Shown: positions 56,420-64,000 of the stretch, piece by piece | How the letters are laid out: the number at the start of each line of letters is the position of its first letter | Position numbering within the stretch: the first letter of the stretch is position 1 | Assembly (NCBI RefSeq): GCF_018861025.1 | Contig: NZ_JAHKQH010000023.1 | Coordinates: forward strand, 246,762 to 310,761 | Length of the DNA stretch: 64,000 bases | Direction of reading: 5' to 3' | Source of the DNA: Psychrosphaera sp. B3R10 | Lineage (GTDB): Bacteria > Pseudomonadota > Gammaproteobacteria > Enterobacterales > Alteromonadaceae | Program-made: the position numbers and the translations under genes | Notes under the pieces: generated by a model | The model's input: only the letters and a program-made list of their open reading frames with translations | The model's database searches: none | What the model was told of the DNA's origin: nothing

Positions 56420-57066
56420 TCTGTTATCCCTAAAGCTTTGTAAATTATCAATTGATGTTGTTTTAATAATACGTCAACGGCCAGTGGCGGAGAGTTTTCT
56501 GCTTCGGATAAGACTTTCCAAACGACGGCAAAAATGACAGGTGCAACGATGAGTTTTGCGGTAAGTGCTGCATCGTCAATATTAACTTCACCTCGTTCTT
56601 TTCCGGCTTGTAATACTATGGTGATAGTAGACAGAACTTGGTCAATGATATTTTGTTTATAGGTTTTTATCACATCAGGAAAATCAAAGGCGTCACTGAT
56701 CAAAACTTTAATTAACTTTGGTAATGGAGAATCAATAATAACTTTGGGGATAAACTCAAATAATTGGTCGAGAGCTTCTTTTACACTATTGTGGTTTGTC
56801 ATTAATGATTGGATTTGTTGCGCCTTATGCATAGCAATATGCTCAACAGCGGATTCAAAAAGCGCTTTTTTTGAACTAAAATAAAGATATAGGGTGCCTT
56901 TTGATATTCCGCAGCGAATGGCGATATCTTCCATTTTTGTCGCTTTAAGGCCTTTTAAATAAAACTCGTCCAAAGCGGCAAATACAATTTGCTCTTTTCT
57001 TTGTTCTTTTTCGATTTCAGAAATTGCACGTTTCATTTTCATCGCTAGGTTATTCAAAGATGACAT
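56416..57066 (-). CDS. TetR-family repressor of the ABC exporter operon
   Basis: 216 residues. The N-terminal helix-turn-helix is MEDIAIRCGISKGTLYLYF (about residues 46-64). A CecR/YbiH-like ligand domain follows. First gene of the tetR-hlyD-ATPase-permease operon, the same order as E. coli cecR-ybhGFSR, so it probably represses its own operon. A TetR-like inverted repeat lies 83 bp upstream (57149-57174). Confidence 0.9.
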   Translation of the reverse strand: MSSLNNLAMKMKRAISEIEKEQRKEQIVFAALDEFYLKGLKATKMEDIAIRCGISKGTLYLYFSSKKALFESAVEHIAMHKAQQIQSLMTNHNSVKEALDQLFEFIPKVIIDSPLPKLIKVLISDAFDFPDVIKTYKQNIIDQVLSTITIVLQAGKERGEVNIDDAALTAKLIVAPVIFAVVWKVLSEAENSPPLAVDVLLKQHQLIIYKALGITE

Positions 57067-57148
57067 TATGCATTCGATTAGGCTACCTAAAGGAGCAACT
57101 TCAATCAGCAGGTGATAATGGGTTAGATCAGGATCTCTATTTAGATAA

Positions 57149-57174
57149 TAAATAACTGACCAGTAAGTTATTTA
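57149..57174 (-). promoter_or_regulatory. Candidate TetR operator
   Basis: TAAATAACT (57149-57157), 8-base spacer GACCAGTA, AGTTATTTA (57166-57174). 9-bp perfect arms. The core ACTGACCAGT resembles operators of TetR-family efflux repressors. It lies between tetR (-) and the divergent aminopeptidase gene. Confidence 0.6.
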
Positions 57175-57314
57175 ATCTAGTAAACAATATTAAAATTGGC
57201 AAACTTGATTTACAACTTCGGTAAGTTCGAAATATATCTAGACCGTCATTGACTTGCAATTCACCTATGTTTATCAATACTCTAGCGATATAAAAAATAA
57301 TAGAGTAATGCCGT

Positions 57315-58850
57315 ATGTCTTATCCAAAACCTATCTTAATATCAGAATTACAAACTGCACTTAGTGATCCAAGTTGGGATTCAGTTGTAATCATCGCACC
57401 ACAATTTGACGCAGAGTTACCTGACAACATCCAAACTGTAATTCAACAACACGCTAAATTTGATCAACGTATAGGCAATAGCGTTGTGACTATTGTGACG
57501 CAAGAGATAGCCCCAAAACGCTTAGTTCTTGCGCCTACGGGTCAATTAACACGTTATTTTGATGACGTAAGACGCTATTTTGATGCTGCAAAATTGGCAG
57601 CAGTTGAAGTGATTAAGATGGGGTCGGTGAAACCATTACTTGTTGTTTTATCAGATAAAAGTGAGACTTATAAAAATGCCACTACGGTAAGCTATCTTGG
57701 GTTTAGTCAGGCCTTATGGCAGCCGTTAGAGGCGAGAGAATATCATGGTGAAGGTATCGAGCCCGTCCAGACCATTGGCTTAGTCGGAGGTGATATAGAC
57801 GTAAACCTTGCTGCAGCTATCGAAAGTGGCAAGTACGTAGCCCGAGATCTTTGTGGAACCGAACCTGAACGCATGGCACCGCCACAGTTTGCGCAATATT
57901 GTGTCGACTCGTTTGCTAACAGCAATGTTAAGGTTAGTGTAGTCGATGATATGGCCGTGATTGAACGCGATTATCCATTAATGTGGGCCGTAGCACGTGC
58001 TTCGGTTGAAGTAGAAAGACATCAACCTCGAGTCATCCGATTGGAATATATACCTGAGGGTGAAATCACTAAAACCTTAATGTTGGTGGGTAAAGGGATT
58101 GTCTATGACACCGGCGGCGCTGATTTAAAAACCGGCGGACATATGGCGGGTATGAGCCGCGACAAAGGTGGTGCAGCAGCGGTTGCTGGGTTTATGAAGT
58201 CAGTTGCAGAACTTGCACCTAAAGGCGTTAAAGTGGTTGCAGAACTTGCTGCGGTGCGCAACAGTATTGGTGCAGAAGCATTTGTATCAGATGAAATTAT
58301 TACCGGTCATTCTGGTGTTCGAGTTCGTATTGGCAACACTGATGCGGAAGGCCGTTTAGCTATGGCGGATTTATTGTCTAGATTTAAAGATGAAGCGCTT
58401 ACTGAAGTTAACCCTATTTTATTTACCGTCGCGACTCTCACAGGCCATGCCGCTAGGGCTGTAGGGCCATATACCGCGTTAGTTGAGAACGGTGTGGCAT
58501 ATAAAATGGGATTAGGTGAGAACATGGTTAAACAGGGGGACTTGATTGGTGACCCATGTGAAACCAGTCGGTCACGCAGAGAAGATTATGATTTTGTTCA
58601 GCCTAGAACCAAAGCAGACGATTTGCTGTCATCAAACAATGGACCGTCAGCAGTAACAGCCCGTGGTCATCAATTTCCGATGGCATTTTTAGCACTTGTC
58701 GCTGGGCTAGAGCAGCACGATGTGAACTCAACTCAACCTATGCCTTATATTCATATCGATATCGCCGGTAGCGGTGTTGAGAATGGTGATTGGCAACATG
58801 GTAAACCTACGGCTGCGCCAGTAGCTGCTTTATTATCTTCGTTTTTGTAA
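57315..58850 (+). CDS. M17-family leucyl aminopeptidase
   Basis: 511 residues. The C-terminal catalytic domain has GKGIVYDTGGADLKTGG, MSRDKGGAAAV and NTDAEGRLAMADLL, which supply the two metal ions' Lys/Asp/Asp/Glu ligands and the catalytic Lys and Arg. The N-terminal domain (about 1-170) is divergent. It removes N-terminal residues from peptides. Compared with PepA (GITFDSGG) the variant GIVYDTGG marks a side branch of the family. Confidence 0.9.
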   Translation: MSYPKPILISELQTALSDPSWDSVVIIAPQFDAELPDNIQTVIQQHAKFDQRIGNSVVTIVTQEIAPKRLVLAPTGQLTRYFDDVRRYFDAAKLAAVEVIKMGSVKPLLVVLSDKSETYKNATTVSYLGFSQALWQPLEAREYHGEGIEPVQTIGLVGGDIDVNLAAAIESGKYVARDLCGTEPERMAPPQFAQYCVDSFANSNVKVSVVDDMAVIERDYPLMWAVARASVEVERHQPRVIRLEYIPEGEITKTLMLVGKGIVYDTGGADLKTGGHMAGMSRDKGGAAAVAGFMKSVAELAPKGVKVVAELAAVRNSIGAEAFVSDEIITGHSGVRVRIGNTDAEGRLAMADLLSRFKDEALTEVNPILFTVATLTGHAARAVGPYTALVENGVAYKMGLGENMVKQGDLIGDPCETSRSRREDYDFVQPRTKADDLLSSNNGPSAVTARGHQFPMAFLALVAGLEQHDVNSTQPMPYIHIDIAGSGVENGDWQHGKPTAAPVAALLSSFL

Positions 58851-58858
58851 TATCTGAT

Positions 58859-58888
58859 GGCCATCTAAGTTAATTTATTTAGATGGCC
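58859..58888 (+). terminator. Terminator-like hairpin after the aminopeptidase gene
   Basis: GGCCATCTAA (58859-58868), 10-base loop, TTAGATGGCC (58879-58888). Only a weak pyrimidine tail follows. Confidence 0.6.
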
Positions 58889-59010
58889 CTTCTCACTATT
58901 TGCTTTCCCTAAGATGCTGAGAATATAAGATATTTTAAATTGTACTTCACAATTTTATTGTTGAGACTATAGTAGTATTCAATAGCGATTAACGCACTAA
59001 AGTGACTACA

Positions 59011-59859
59011 ATGAAAAAAATCATCGCATTATTGGCTGGACTCAATTTAATCTCGTTCGCTGTATGTTCGAATTCTCGTTTTGACGATGTGGAAGTCACT
59101 GCAACTCAAGTTGTTGGTAATGTATTTGTATTGACAGGTACAGGTGGCAATATCGGTATTTTAACGGGCTCAGATGGCATCTTAATGGTGGATGATCAAT
59201 TTGAACCACTTGCCCATAAGATAGAAAAAGCAATTAAAGTGGCAAGCCCTAATTCCCCCAATAAAGTAACCTACGTTGTAAATACTCACTATCACGGTGA
59301 TCACACTGGTAGTAACGTCTATTTTTCTAAGTCAGCCAGTATATTAGCTCACGAGAATGTTAGAAAGCGGATGTCGGTAAAGCAAAAAGGCCCGGGACTG
59401 CCTGTGATAACTTATTCTGACGGCGTTAAATTATATGTAAATGACGACCGGGTTCATGTTAAACATTTAAGTTCAGGTCATACCGATGGTGACTCCGTAG
59501 TTTATTTTGAAAAGCATAATGTCTGGCATTTGGGTGATATGCTGTTTGAATCTCGTTTTCCTTATATCGATCTTAAAAGTGGTGGCTCAGTCCAAGGTTA
59601 TATTCAAAATCTCGAAACACTTTTGGCGCAAATTGACGATACCGCTAAAGTTATTCCCGGACATGGTAATTTAACTGACAGAGTAGGAGTAAAAAATCTA
59701 AAAGACATGATAGTGGCGACTTTCGCAGAAGTGTCGGAGATGAAGTCGAGAGGGATGACATTAGCCCAAGTAATTGAACAAGGGTTAGATCAAAAGTGGC
59801 AAGCGTGGAGTTGGTCATTTATTAATGAAGAACGCTGGATAACTACATTATATGAGTAA
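59011..59859 (+). CDS. Exported MBL-fold metallo-hydrolase
   Basis: 282 residues from ATG 59011 (in-frame GTG at 59002 is less likely). Hydrophobic signal sequence about 1-20. The zinc site is NTHYHGDHTGSN (H-x-H-x-D-H), then SSGHTDGDSV, LGDMLFES and IPGHGNLT. It belongs to the metallo-beta-lactamase superfamily with a periplasmic or envelope location. Substrate unknown; beta-lactamase activity should not be assumed. Confidence 0.85.
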   Translation: MKKIIALLAGLNLISFAVCSNSRFDDVEVTATQVVGNVFVLTGTGGNIGILTGSDGILMVDDQFEPLAHKIEKAIKVASPNSPNKVTYVVNTHYHGDHTGSNVYFSKSASILAHENVRKRMSVKQKGPGLPVITYSDGVKLYVNDDRVHVKHLSSGHTDGDSVVYFEKHNVWHLGDMLFESRFPYIDLKSGGSVQGYIQNLETLLAQIDDTAKVIPGHGNLTDRVGVKNLKDMIVATFAEVSEMKSRGMTLAQVIEQGLDQKWQAWSWSFINEERWITTLYE

Positions 59860-59953
59860 TAAGCTGTTTTTTAATGGCAAGTTTTAAAAGGTGCCTTACA
59901 CTTGTTGTAATCGGCTAACATTTAAATAAAATTAGGGTGATGGACTTCCTTAA

Positions 59954-62656
59954 ATGCGTTTACAACAAAAATCACTTTTAGTCACGCTACCGCTGATACT
60001 GATCCCCACGATTATTTTGGGATGGTTGTCTTTTCATTATACAAAAGACGCACAGGTACAAATTGAAAACGCCAAACTTCAAGCCGACGTAACGTATCGT
60101 TCCAACGCGATGCAAAACTACATTAATAACGCCAAGTCAGCTTTACAATTTATCTCGTCGTCTGGCGATATTAAAATGTTGCGGACACGTGTTGTTCGAG
60201 ATTTACCTTATAGCCTTGCCCAAGAATTTATTGTCGAAAGTTTTGAAGCATTTGCAACCGCTTATCCCGATACCGAATCTATAGTGTTATTCACCAAAGA
60301 TTTAGAGCCCATATTTGGTTACGCGAATCCTGCAATACAATTGAATATTGACGACGTACGACTAACATTGTCGGATCAGGTATGGCGTCTAATATCAAAG
60401 CAAAATGAAGCTCCTAAAATTGAAATTCAACTACCTTTGATCGCTACCGGTGAAGATATTGAAGACGGAGATGCACATTGGGGCTATGTTCAATTAATTC
60501 TAAAACCAAGTTGGTTGGAGTTATTTGATTTACCAAAAGACAAAACATCTAGCAGTTTTATCGTTAGTGATTTACAGGGTAAGTTGTTGTTTACATACCC
60601 TTATAACAATGTCGGCACGACGTTGCCTAGTCAGTTATTTGAGCGACTCTTAGACTCAGCACGAAAACTGCAATCTTCAGATATAAACGATGGTAGCCAG
60701 AAAGTGTTTTTCACTGGCAAAATCATGGATGCGCGCTACCTGCTGCTTTACGGCATGAGTGAATCGAATGTTCGCCACCATGAATCGAATATCACATTAT
60801 TAACGGTGATGATTGTCCTTATTTCAGTCGTTATCGCCCCAATGCTGTTATTTTATGTTTTTTCGAGGCATGTCATACAACCAATCGAAAAGTTAGCAAA
60901 TGCGAAACAACAAGTCGCACAGGGGATGTTGGATGTGAAGCTCGAAGTGCCTAATAATGATGAGTTAGGTGAGCTGTTTGCCGCGTTTAATGTCATGGTT
61001 AGGCAGTTAGTTGTCTATCGTGAAAACGAACGCGAAAGCCGTCTACGCTTAGAATATAAAGTAAAAGAACGTACCGAAGAGCTAGAGAAAACAAACTATG
61101 CTTTAGCAAATTCTAATCGTGACCTAGAGGTTGCTAAGCAAATATCAGAACAGGCCAATGATTTAAAGAGTGCATTTGTTGCTAATATTAGCCATGAGAT
61201 TCGTACCCCACTGACTGCAATTTTGGGCTTTACCGAACAGGTTATTGCAGACATGCCAAGTTCTAAATACCAAATGGATTTACTCACTAGAGTTTTAAAA
61301 AGCGGTAAACATTTGTTGGCTTTGATAAATGACATATTGGACCTGTCTAAAATAGAGTCTGAAAAACTGGAGCTTGAGGTTTCAGAGTTTGACATGTTTG
61401 AATTGTTTAACGATGTGATCTCCATTTTGTCGTCACAGGCTGCAGATAAAGACTTAGAGTTTCAATTTAATCAGCACTTCCCGCTCCCGCGTCTTGTTCG
61501 AACTGACGCCACAAGGTTACGACAGGTTTTGTTAAACCTAGCAAGCAACGCGATAAAGTTCACAGCCGAAGGTTTCATCCATATCGATGTTCGTTATATT
61601 CAACAAACAAAACTAATAGAAGTGACAGTTAGCGATAGTGGAATTGGTATGAGCGCGGACGTTCAGCAACGTATCTTTACACCATTTGTGCAAGCCGATG
61701 TGAGCATTTCTCGACGGTTCGGCGGCACTGGTCTTGGCTTAGTTATTTCTAAAAGTTTAACTCATTTACTTGGTGGTGATATTCGGGTCTTTAGCGAAGA
61801 AGAAAAAGGCAGTGAGTTTGTTATGAACTTTGCATTATCTTTGGATAATGACGAGTTTGAAACGCCTCTTATCAATAATCTCGAAGAGCTTGCTGAGGTA
61901 ACACCGAGTTGTGATTTGCACGAAAATAAACCAAAAGCAAATGCCGGTACGTCTGAGAAAATGGTGGGGCGTGTTCTTGTTGCCGAGGATGTTGAAGACA
62001 ACCAATACTTGTTTGGATTACTTTTGCAATCGGTTAATGTTGATTTTGTTATGGTTGAAAATGGTGAACAGGCTGTGGAAAAAGCCCTAATCGAAGATTT
62101 CGACCTAATCTTGATGGACATGCAAATGCCAATTATGGGAGGCATTGAAGCGACACAACTGTTAAGACAAGCTGGCGTCGACACCCCTGTTTACGCGCTC
62201 ACAGCAAATGTGATGCGCGAAGATATAGATCGGCACCTGAAAGCGGGTTGTAATGGCACAATTGCGAAACCAGTTGAAAAACAAGAGTTCTTCAAAGTTC
62301 TGCAGCGATACTTAGCAGCAGATAGGGAAACCGAGCCAGAGTTTGTGCTCCCAGAAGCACAAATGAAATCATTACGTGAAAACTATTTAACACAACTCGT
62401 TAGTCAATGCTCTTTGATTAAGACATTAATCCATGACCAAGATTTGGCCGGTTTAAGGTCTGAATTCCATAAAGTAAAAGGCGCTGCCGGCAGCTACGGT
62501 TTTGTGGAGCTAGGTGCAGCAGCCAGTGTTTGCGAAGTCACCGCGAAAGAACATTTAGCTCTAGATATTTGTGATTGGACTATACTAACTAATGAGTTTG
62601 GCGACTTTGTCCAATTGGTGGAAGCCGTGTTAGCAAATAATTCGGTGCAGTCTTAA
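59954..62656 (+). CDS. Hybrid sensor histidine kinase (BarA-like architecture)
   Basis: 900 residues. Membrane helix about 7-27, periplasmic sensor about 28-277, second helix about 278-300, HAMP to about 355, coiled coil, HisKA with NISHEIRTPLTAILGF (His414), HATPase with NLASNAIKFT and GTGLGLVISK, receiver with LILMDMQMP (Asp722) and a C-terminal Hpt with SEFHKVKGAAGSYGF (His839). A complete His-Asp-His relay in one chain, to a response regulator that is not in the window. The sensor has no motif I recognise. Confidence 0.93.
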   Translation: MRLQQKSLLVTLPLILIPTIILGWLSFHYTKDAQVQIENAKLQADVTYRSNAMQNYINNAKSALQFISSSGDIKMLRTRVVRDLPYSLAQEFIVESFEAFATAYPDTESIVLFTKDLEPIFGYANPAIQLNIDDVRLTLSDQVWRLISKQNEAPKIEIQLPLIATGEDIEDGDAHWGYVQLILKPSWLELFDLPKDKTSSSFIVSDLQGKLLFTYPYNNVGTTLPSQLFERLLDSARKLQSSDINDGSQKVFFTGKIMDARYLLLYGMSESNVRHHESNITLLTVMIVLISVVIAPMLLFYVFSRHVIQPIEKLANAKQQVAQGMLDVKLEVPNNDELGELFAAFNVMVRQLVVYRENERESRLRLEYKVKERTEELEKTNYALANSNRDLEVAKQISEQANDLKSAFVANISHEIRTPLTAILGFTEQVIADMPSSKYQMDLLTRVLKSGKHLLALINDILDLSKIESEKLELEVSEFDMFELFNDVISILSSQAADKDLEFQFNQHFPLPRLVRTDATRLRQVLLNLASNAIKFTAEGFIHIDVRYIQQTKLIEVTVSDSGIGMSADVQQRIFTPFVQADVSISRRFGGTGLGLVISKSLTHLLGGDIRVFSEEEKGSEFVMNFALSLDNDEFETPLINNLEELAEVTPSCDLHENKPKANAGTSEKMVGRVLVAEDVEDNQYLFGLLLQSVNVDFVMVENGEQAVEKALIEDFDLILMDMQMPIMGGIEATQLLRQAGVDTPVYALTANVMREDIDRHLKAGCNGTIAKPVEKQEFFKVLQRYLAADRETEPEFVLPEAQMKSLRENYLTQLVSQCSLIKTLIHDQDLAGLRSEFHKVKGAAGSYGFVELGAAASVCEVTAKEHLALDICDWTILTNEFGDFVQLVEAVLANNSVQS

Positions 62657-62666
62657 GTTGATTAAT

Positions 62667-63266
62667 ATGAAGCAAGTGCAACAAGATATTTGGATTGCAG
62701 GGGCAGAGCGTTGTCCATCGCCTAATTTTAGCGAAAGAAAATGTCAGCCAAGTGCAATAAATGGGTATGTTGATCTGTTGGTAATCCACAATATCAGTTT
62801 GCCTCCAGCACGCACAGAGTCTGATTTTTATAATCGTTGTGTCGAGGAATTTTTTTGTAATAAACTGGATACGGAAGTTTATCCTACGTTGAAAGAACTT
62901 GATGGGATCTGTGTTTCGGCCCATTTATACATTCGTCGTGATGGCAGTATAGTGCAGTTTGTACCGCTTAATAAAAGTGCTTGGCATGCGGGCGTGAGTC
63001 AGCATAAAGGACGTGAAGCCTGTAATGACTTTTCGGTGGGGATTGAATTACAGGGAACCGACGTTTTACCATATACTGAACGGCAATATCACACTTTGAT
63101 CCAAGTGACTCAAACAATCAGGGAAATCTTTACCAAAATTACAGTTGAAAATATTGTTGGTCACGTCCATATTGCACCGGATAGGAAAACAGATCCTGGG
63201 GCTAGCTTTGATTGGCAAAAATACAAAACTGAGCTGGTCCAAACTGAAACGAAATCAAATTTATAA
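62667..63266 (+). CDS. ampD: 1,6-anhydro-N-acetylmuramyl-L-alanine amidase
   Basis: 199 residues from ATG 62667 (in-frame TTG 62658 is less likely). Zinc ligands are in LVIHNISLPP, and GHVHIAPDRKTDPGASFDW. No signal peptide, as expected for the cytosolic AmpD. It cleaves anhydromuropeptides brought in by AmpG. ampE follows 33 bp downstream, the usual ampDE pair. Confidence 0.94.
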   Translation: MKQVQQDIWIAGAERCPSPNFSERKCQPSAINGYVDLLVIHNISLPPARTESDFYNRCVEEFFCNKLDTEVYPTLKELDGICVSAHLYIRRDGSIVQFVPLNKSAWHAGVSQHKGREACNDFSVGIELQGTDVLPYTERQYHTLIQVTQTIREIFTKITVENIVGHVHIAPDRKTDPGASFDWQKYKTELVQTETKSNL

Positions 63267-63299
63267 ATTGGCATTTTGCTAGTAGATACGGGACAAAAG

Positions 63300-64000
63300 A
63301 TGACTTTAATATTATTGCTTTTGGTATTGGTAACTGAGCGAGTTGCACTACAAGGAACTAAATGGCATGTAACTCCTTATCTAACTTGGTATTTGGACAA
63401 ACTATTGCCTAAGTTTTTCAGAAAAGACACAGAGTCACCTGCGATTTTACTTTTTGTTGCGCTCCCCGCTGTATCGATAGGCTTGCTGCTGTATTTTATT
63501 GATATTGGCTTAATAGAGTTTGCGGCTAATTTAGTTGTTTTAGCCGTGATCATCGGTAATACAGAAGTACGTGCGTTTTATCGTCAGTATTTGAATGCTG
63601 AAAATCGCAATGACGTTGAAGCGATGAATTTATTGCAATCAGAATTGTCTGAACAGGGGTTTGCAACAAATGTTCAGGCCACAACCAATACCTCCGACAG
63701 CGCCCCAGAAAATGCTGAACAGGAAGTTGTGCAAACCGAAGCGACTGAAGAGCTCGCCGAAACGGTTACTATCGTCCCTGAACCAAAGCCATTATCAGAA
63801 AGCCTCATTTGGTGTAATTTTAAATATTACGCAGCTCCTATTTTTTACTTTGTTATCTTTGGTCTTCCCGGCATCGTTTTTTACGCCACCGCACTTTATT
63901 TATTTGAAAGTAAATCACTCAAAAACAGATTGCCTGATAATGTTATATCTACGTTAAAAGCTTGGAATGAGTGGATGTTCTGGCTGCCGGCTCGATTTGT
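63300..64000 (+). CDS. ampE: AmpE-like regulatory membrane protein (partial, 3' end missing)
   Basis: ATG at 63300, open to the right edge (233 codons seen). Begins MTLILLLLVLVTERVALQGT. Helices near 50-85 and 185-205. VRAFYRQYLNAENRNDVEA and LIWCNFKYYAAPIFYFV align with E. coli AmpE (YHAYLTAASRND and WINFRFYLAPLFW). Between them is an acidic, Ser/Thr/Glu-rich stretch of about 45 residues (about 120-165) that E. coli AmpE seems to lack. Role in beta-lactamase/muropeptide signalling is not well defined. Confidence 0.87.
   Translation, partial: MTLILLLLVLVTERVALQGTKWHVTPYLTWYLDKLLPKFFRKDTESPAILLFVALPAVSIGLLLYFIDIGLIEFAANLVVLAVIIGNTEVRAFYRQYLNAENRNDVEAMNLLQSELSEQGFATNVQATTNTSDSAPENAEQEVVQTEATEELAETVTIVPEPKPLSESLIWCNFKYYAAPIFYFVIFGLPGIVFYATALYLFESKSLKNRLPDNVISTLKAWNEWMFWLPARF

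Noticed and set aside
61762-62184. 140-codon minus-strand ORF within the hybrid kinase gene
   Set aside because: Antisense to the HATPase/receiver region, Ser-rich low complexity.
1-64000. tRNA, rRNA, prophage, transposase or toxin-antitoxin genes
   Set aside because: Looked for in translations and gaps; nothing recognisable was found.

Overview
The window is ordinary chromosome from a marine gammaproteobacterium, most likely of the order Alteromonadales (Colwellia / Thalassotalea / Psychrosphaera-like; this placement is inference). The reasons are AT-rich DNA, a complete Na+-translocating NADH:quinone oxidoreductase (nqr) operon with apbE and nqrM, fabV, a TRAP transporter, DUF3718 and PilZ proteins, and two C-terminal surface-sorting tags (PEP-CTERM-like and GlyGly-CTERM-like). 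I see no rRNA, tRNA, CRISPR array, prophage or insertion sequence. Nearly all genes look intact. The window cuts ppk at the left edge and ampE at the right edge.

Layout. 1-3.5 kb: end of ppk, then ppx, a PAP2 phosphatase and an MJ1255/VC2487-type glycosyltransferase. 3.5-23.1 kb: thpR, hrpB, mrcB, hemL, clcA and erpA occur in the same order as in the E. coli ligT-hrpB-mrcB-(fhu)-hemL-clcA-erpA region. Lineage-specific genes interrupt this backbone: a secreted trypsin-fold protease with an inserted PA domain, pyrB, hemJ, a DUF6776-type membrane protein, and a PrsT-like TPR lipoprotein next to a large calcium-repeat protein with a PEP-CTERM-like tail. 23.2-36.4 kb: an RND efflux pair, a 59-residue membrane protein, ampG, a Cys-rich unknown, a periplasmic cyclophilin, a large PilZ protein, a YajG-like lipoprotein, rlmG, an AlkB-like dioxygenase, bolA and a tandem DUF3718 protein. 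36.7-41.1 kb: a TRAP dicarboxylate/2-oxoacid-type transporter (Q-M-P order) and fabV. 41.4-48.6 kb: nqrABCDEF-apbE-nqrM. 48.6-57.1 kb: tdk, an SLC45-like sugar MFS carrier, a cold-shock protein, a 57-residue unknown, dinB behind a clear LexA box, and a compact tetR-hlyD-ABC exporter operon. 57.3-64 kb: an M17 aminopeptidase, an MBL-fold hydrolase, a BarA-like hybrid kinase, ampD and the start of ampE.

How the parts work together. nqrABCDEF, apbE (FMN attachment to NqrB and NqrC) and nqrM (cofactor maturation) form a self-contained sodium-pump module. ampG, ampD, ampE and mrcB cover peptidoglycan synthesis and muropeptide recycling. hemL and hemJ both belong to heme synthesis. prsT and the PEP-CTERM-like protein are probably a linked accessory unit for surface display or exopolysaccharide; the exosortase is not in the window.

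The best leads for something unusual are the PA-insertion protease with a non-trypsin S1 pocket, the Sec-plus-PEP-CTERM calcium-repeat protein beside PrsT, a hairpin covering the only plausible ampG start, several well-formed operator-like palindromes, and two small genes (59 and 57 codons). I found no convincing wholly new multi-gene system.
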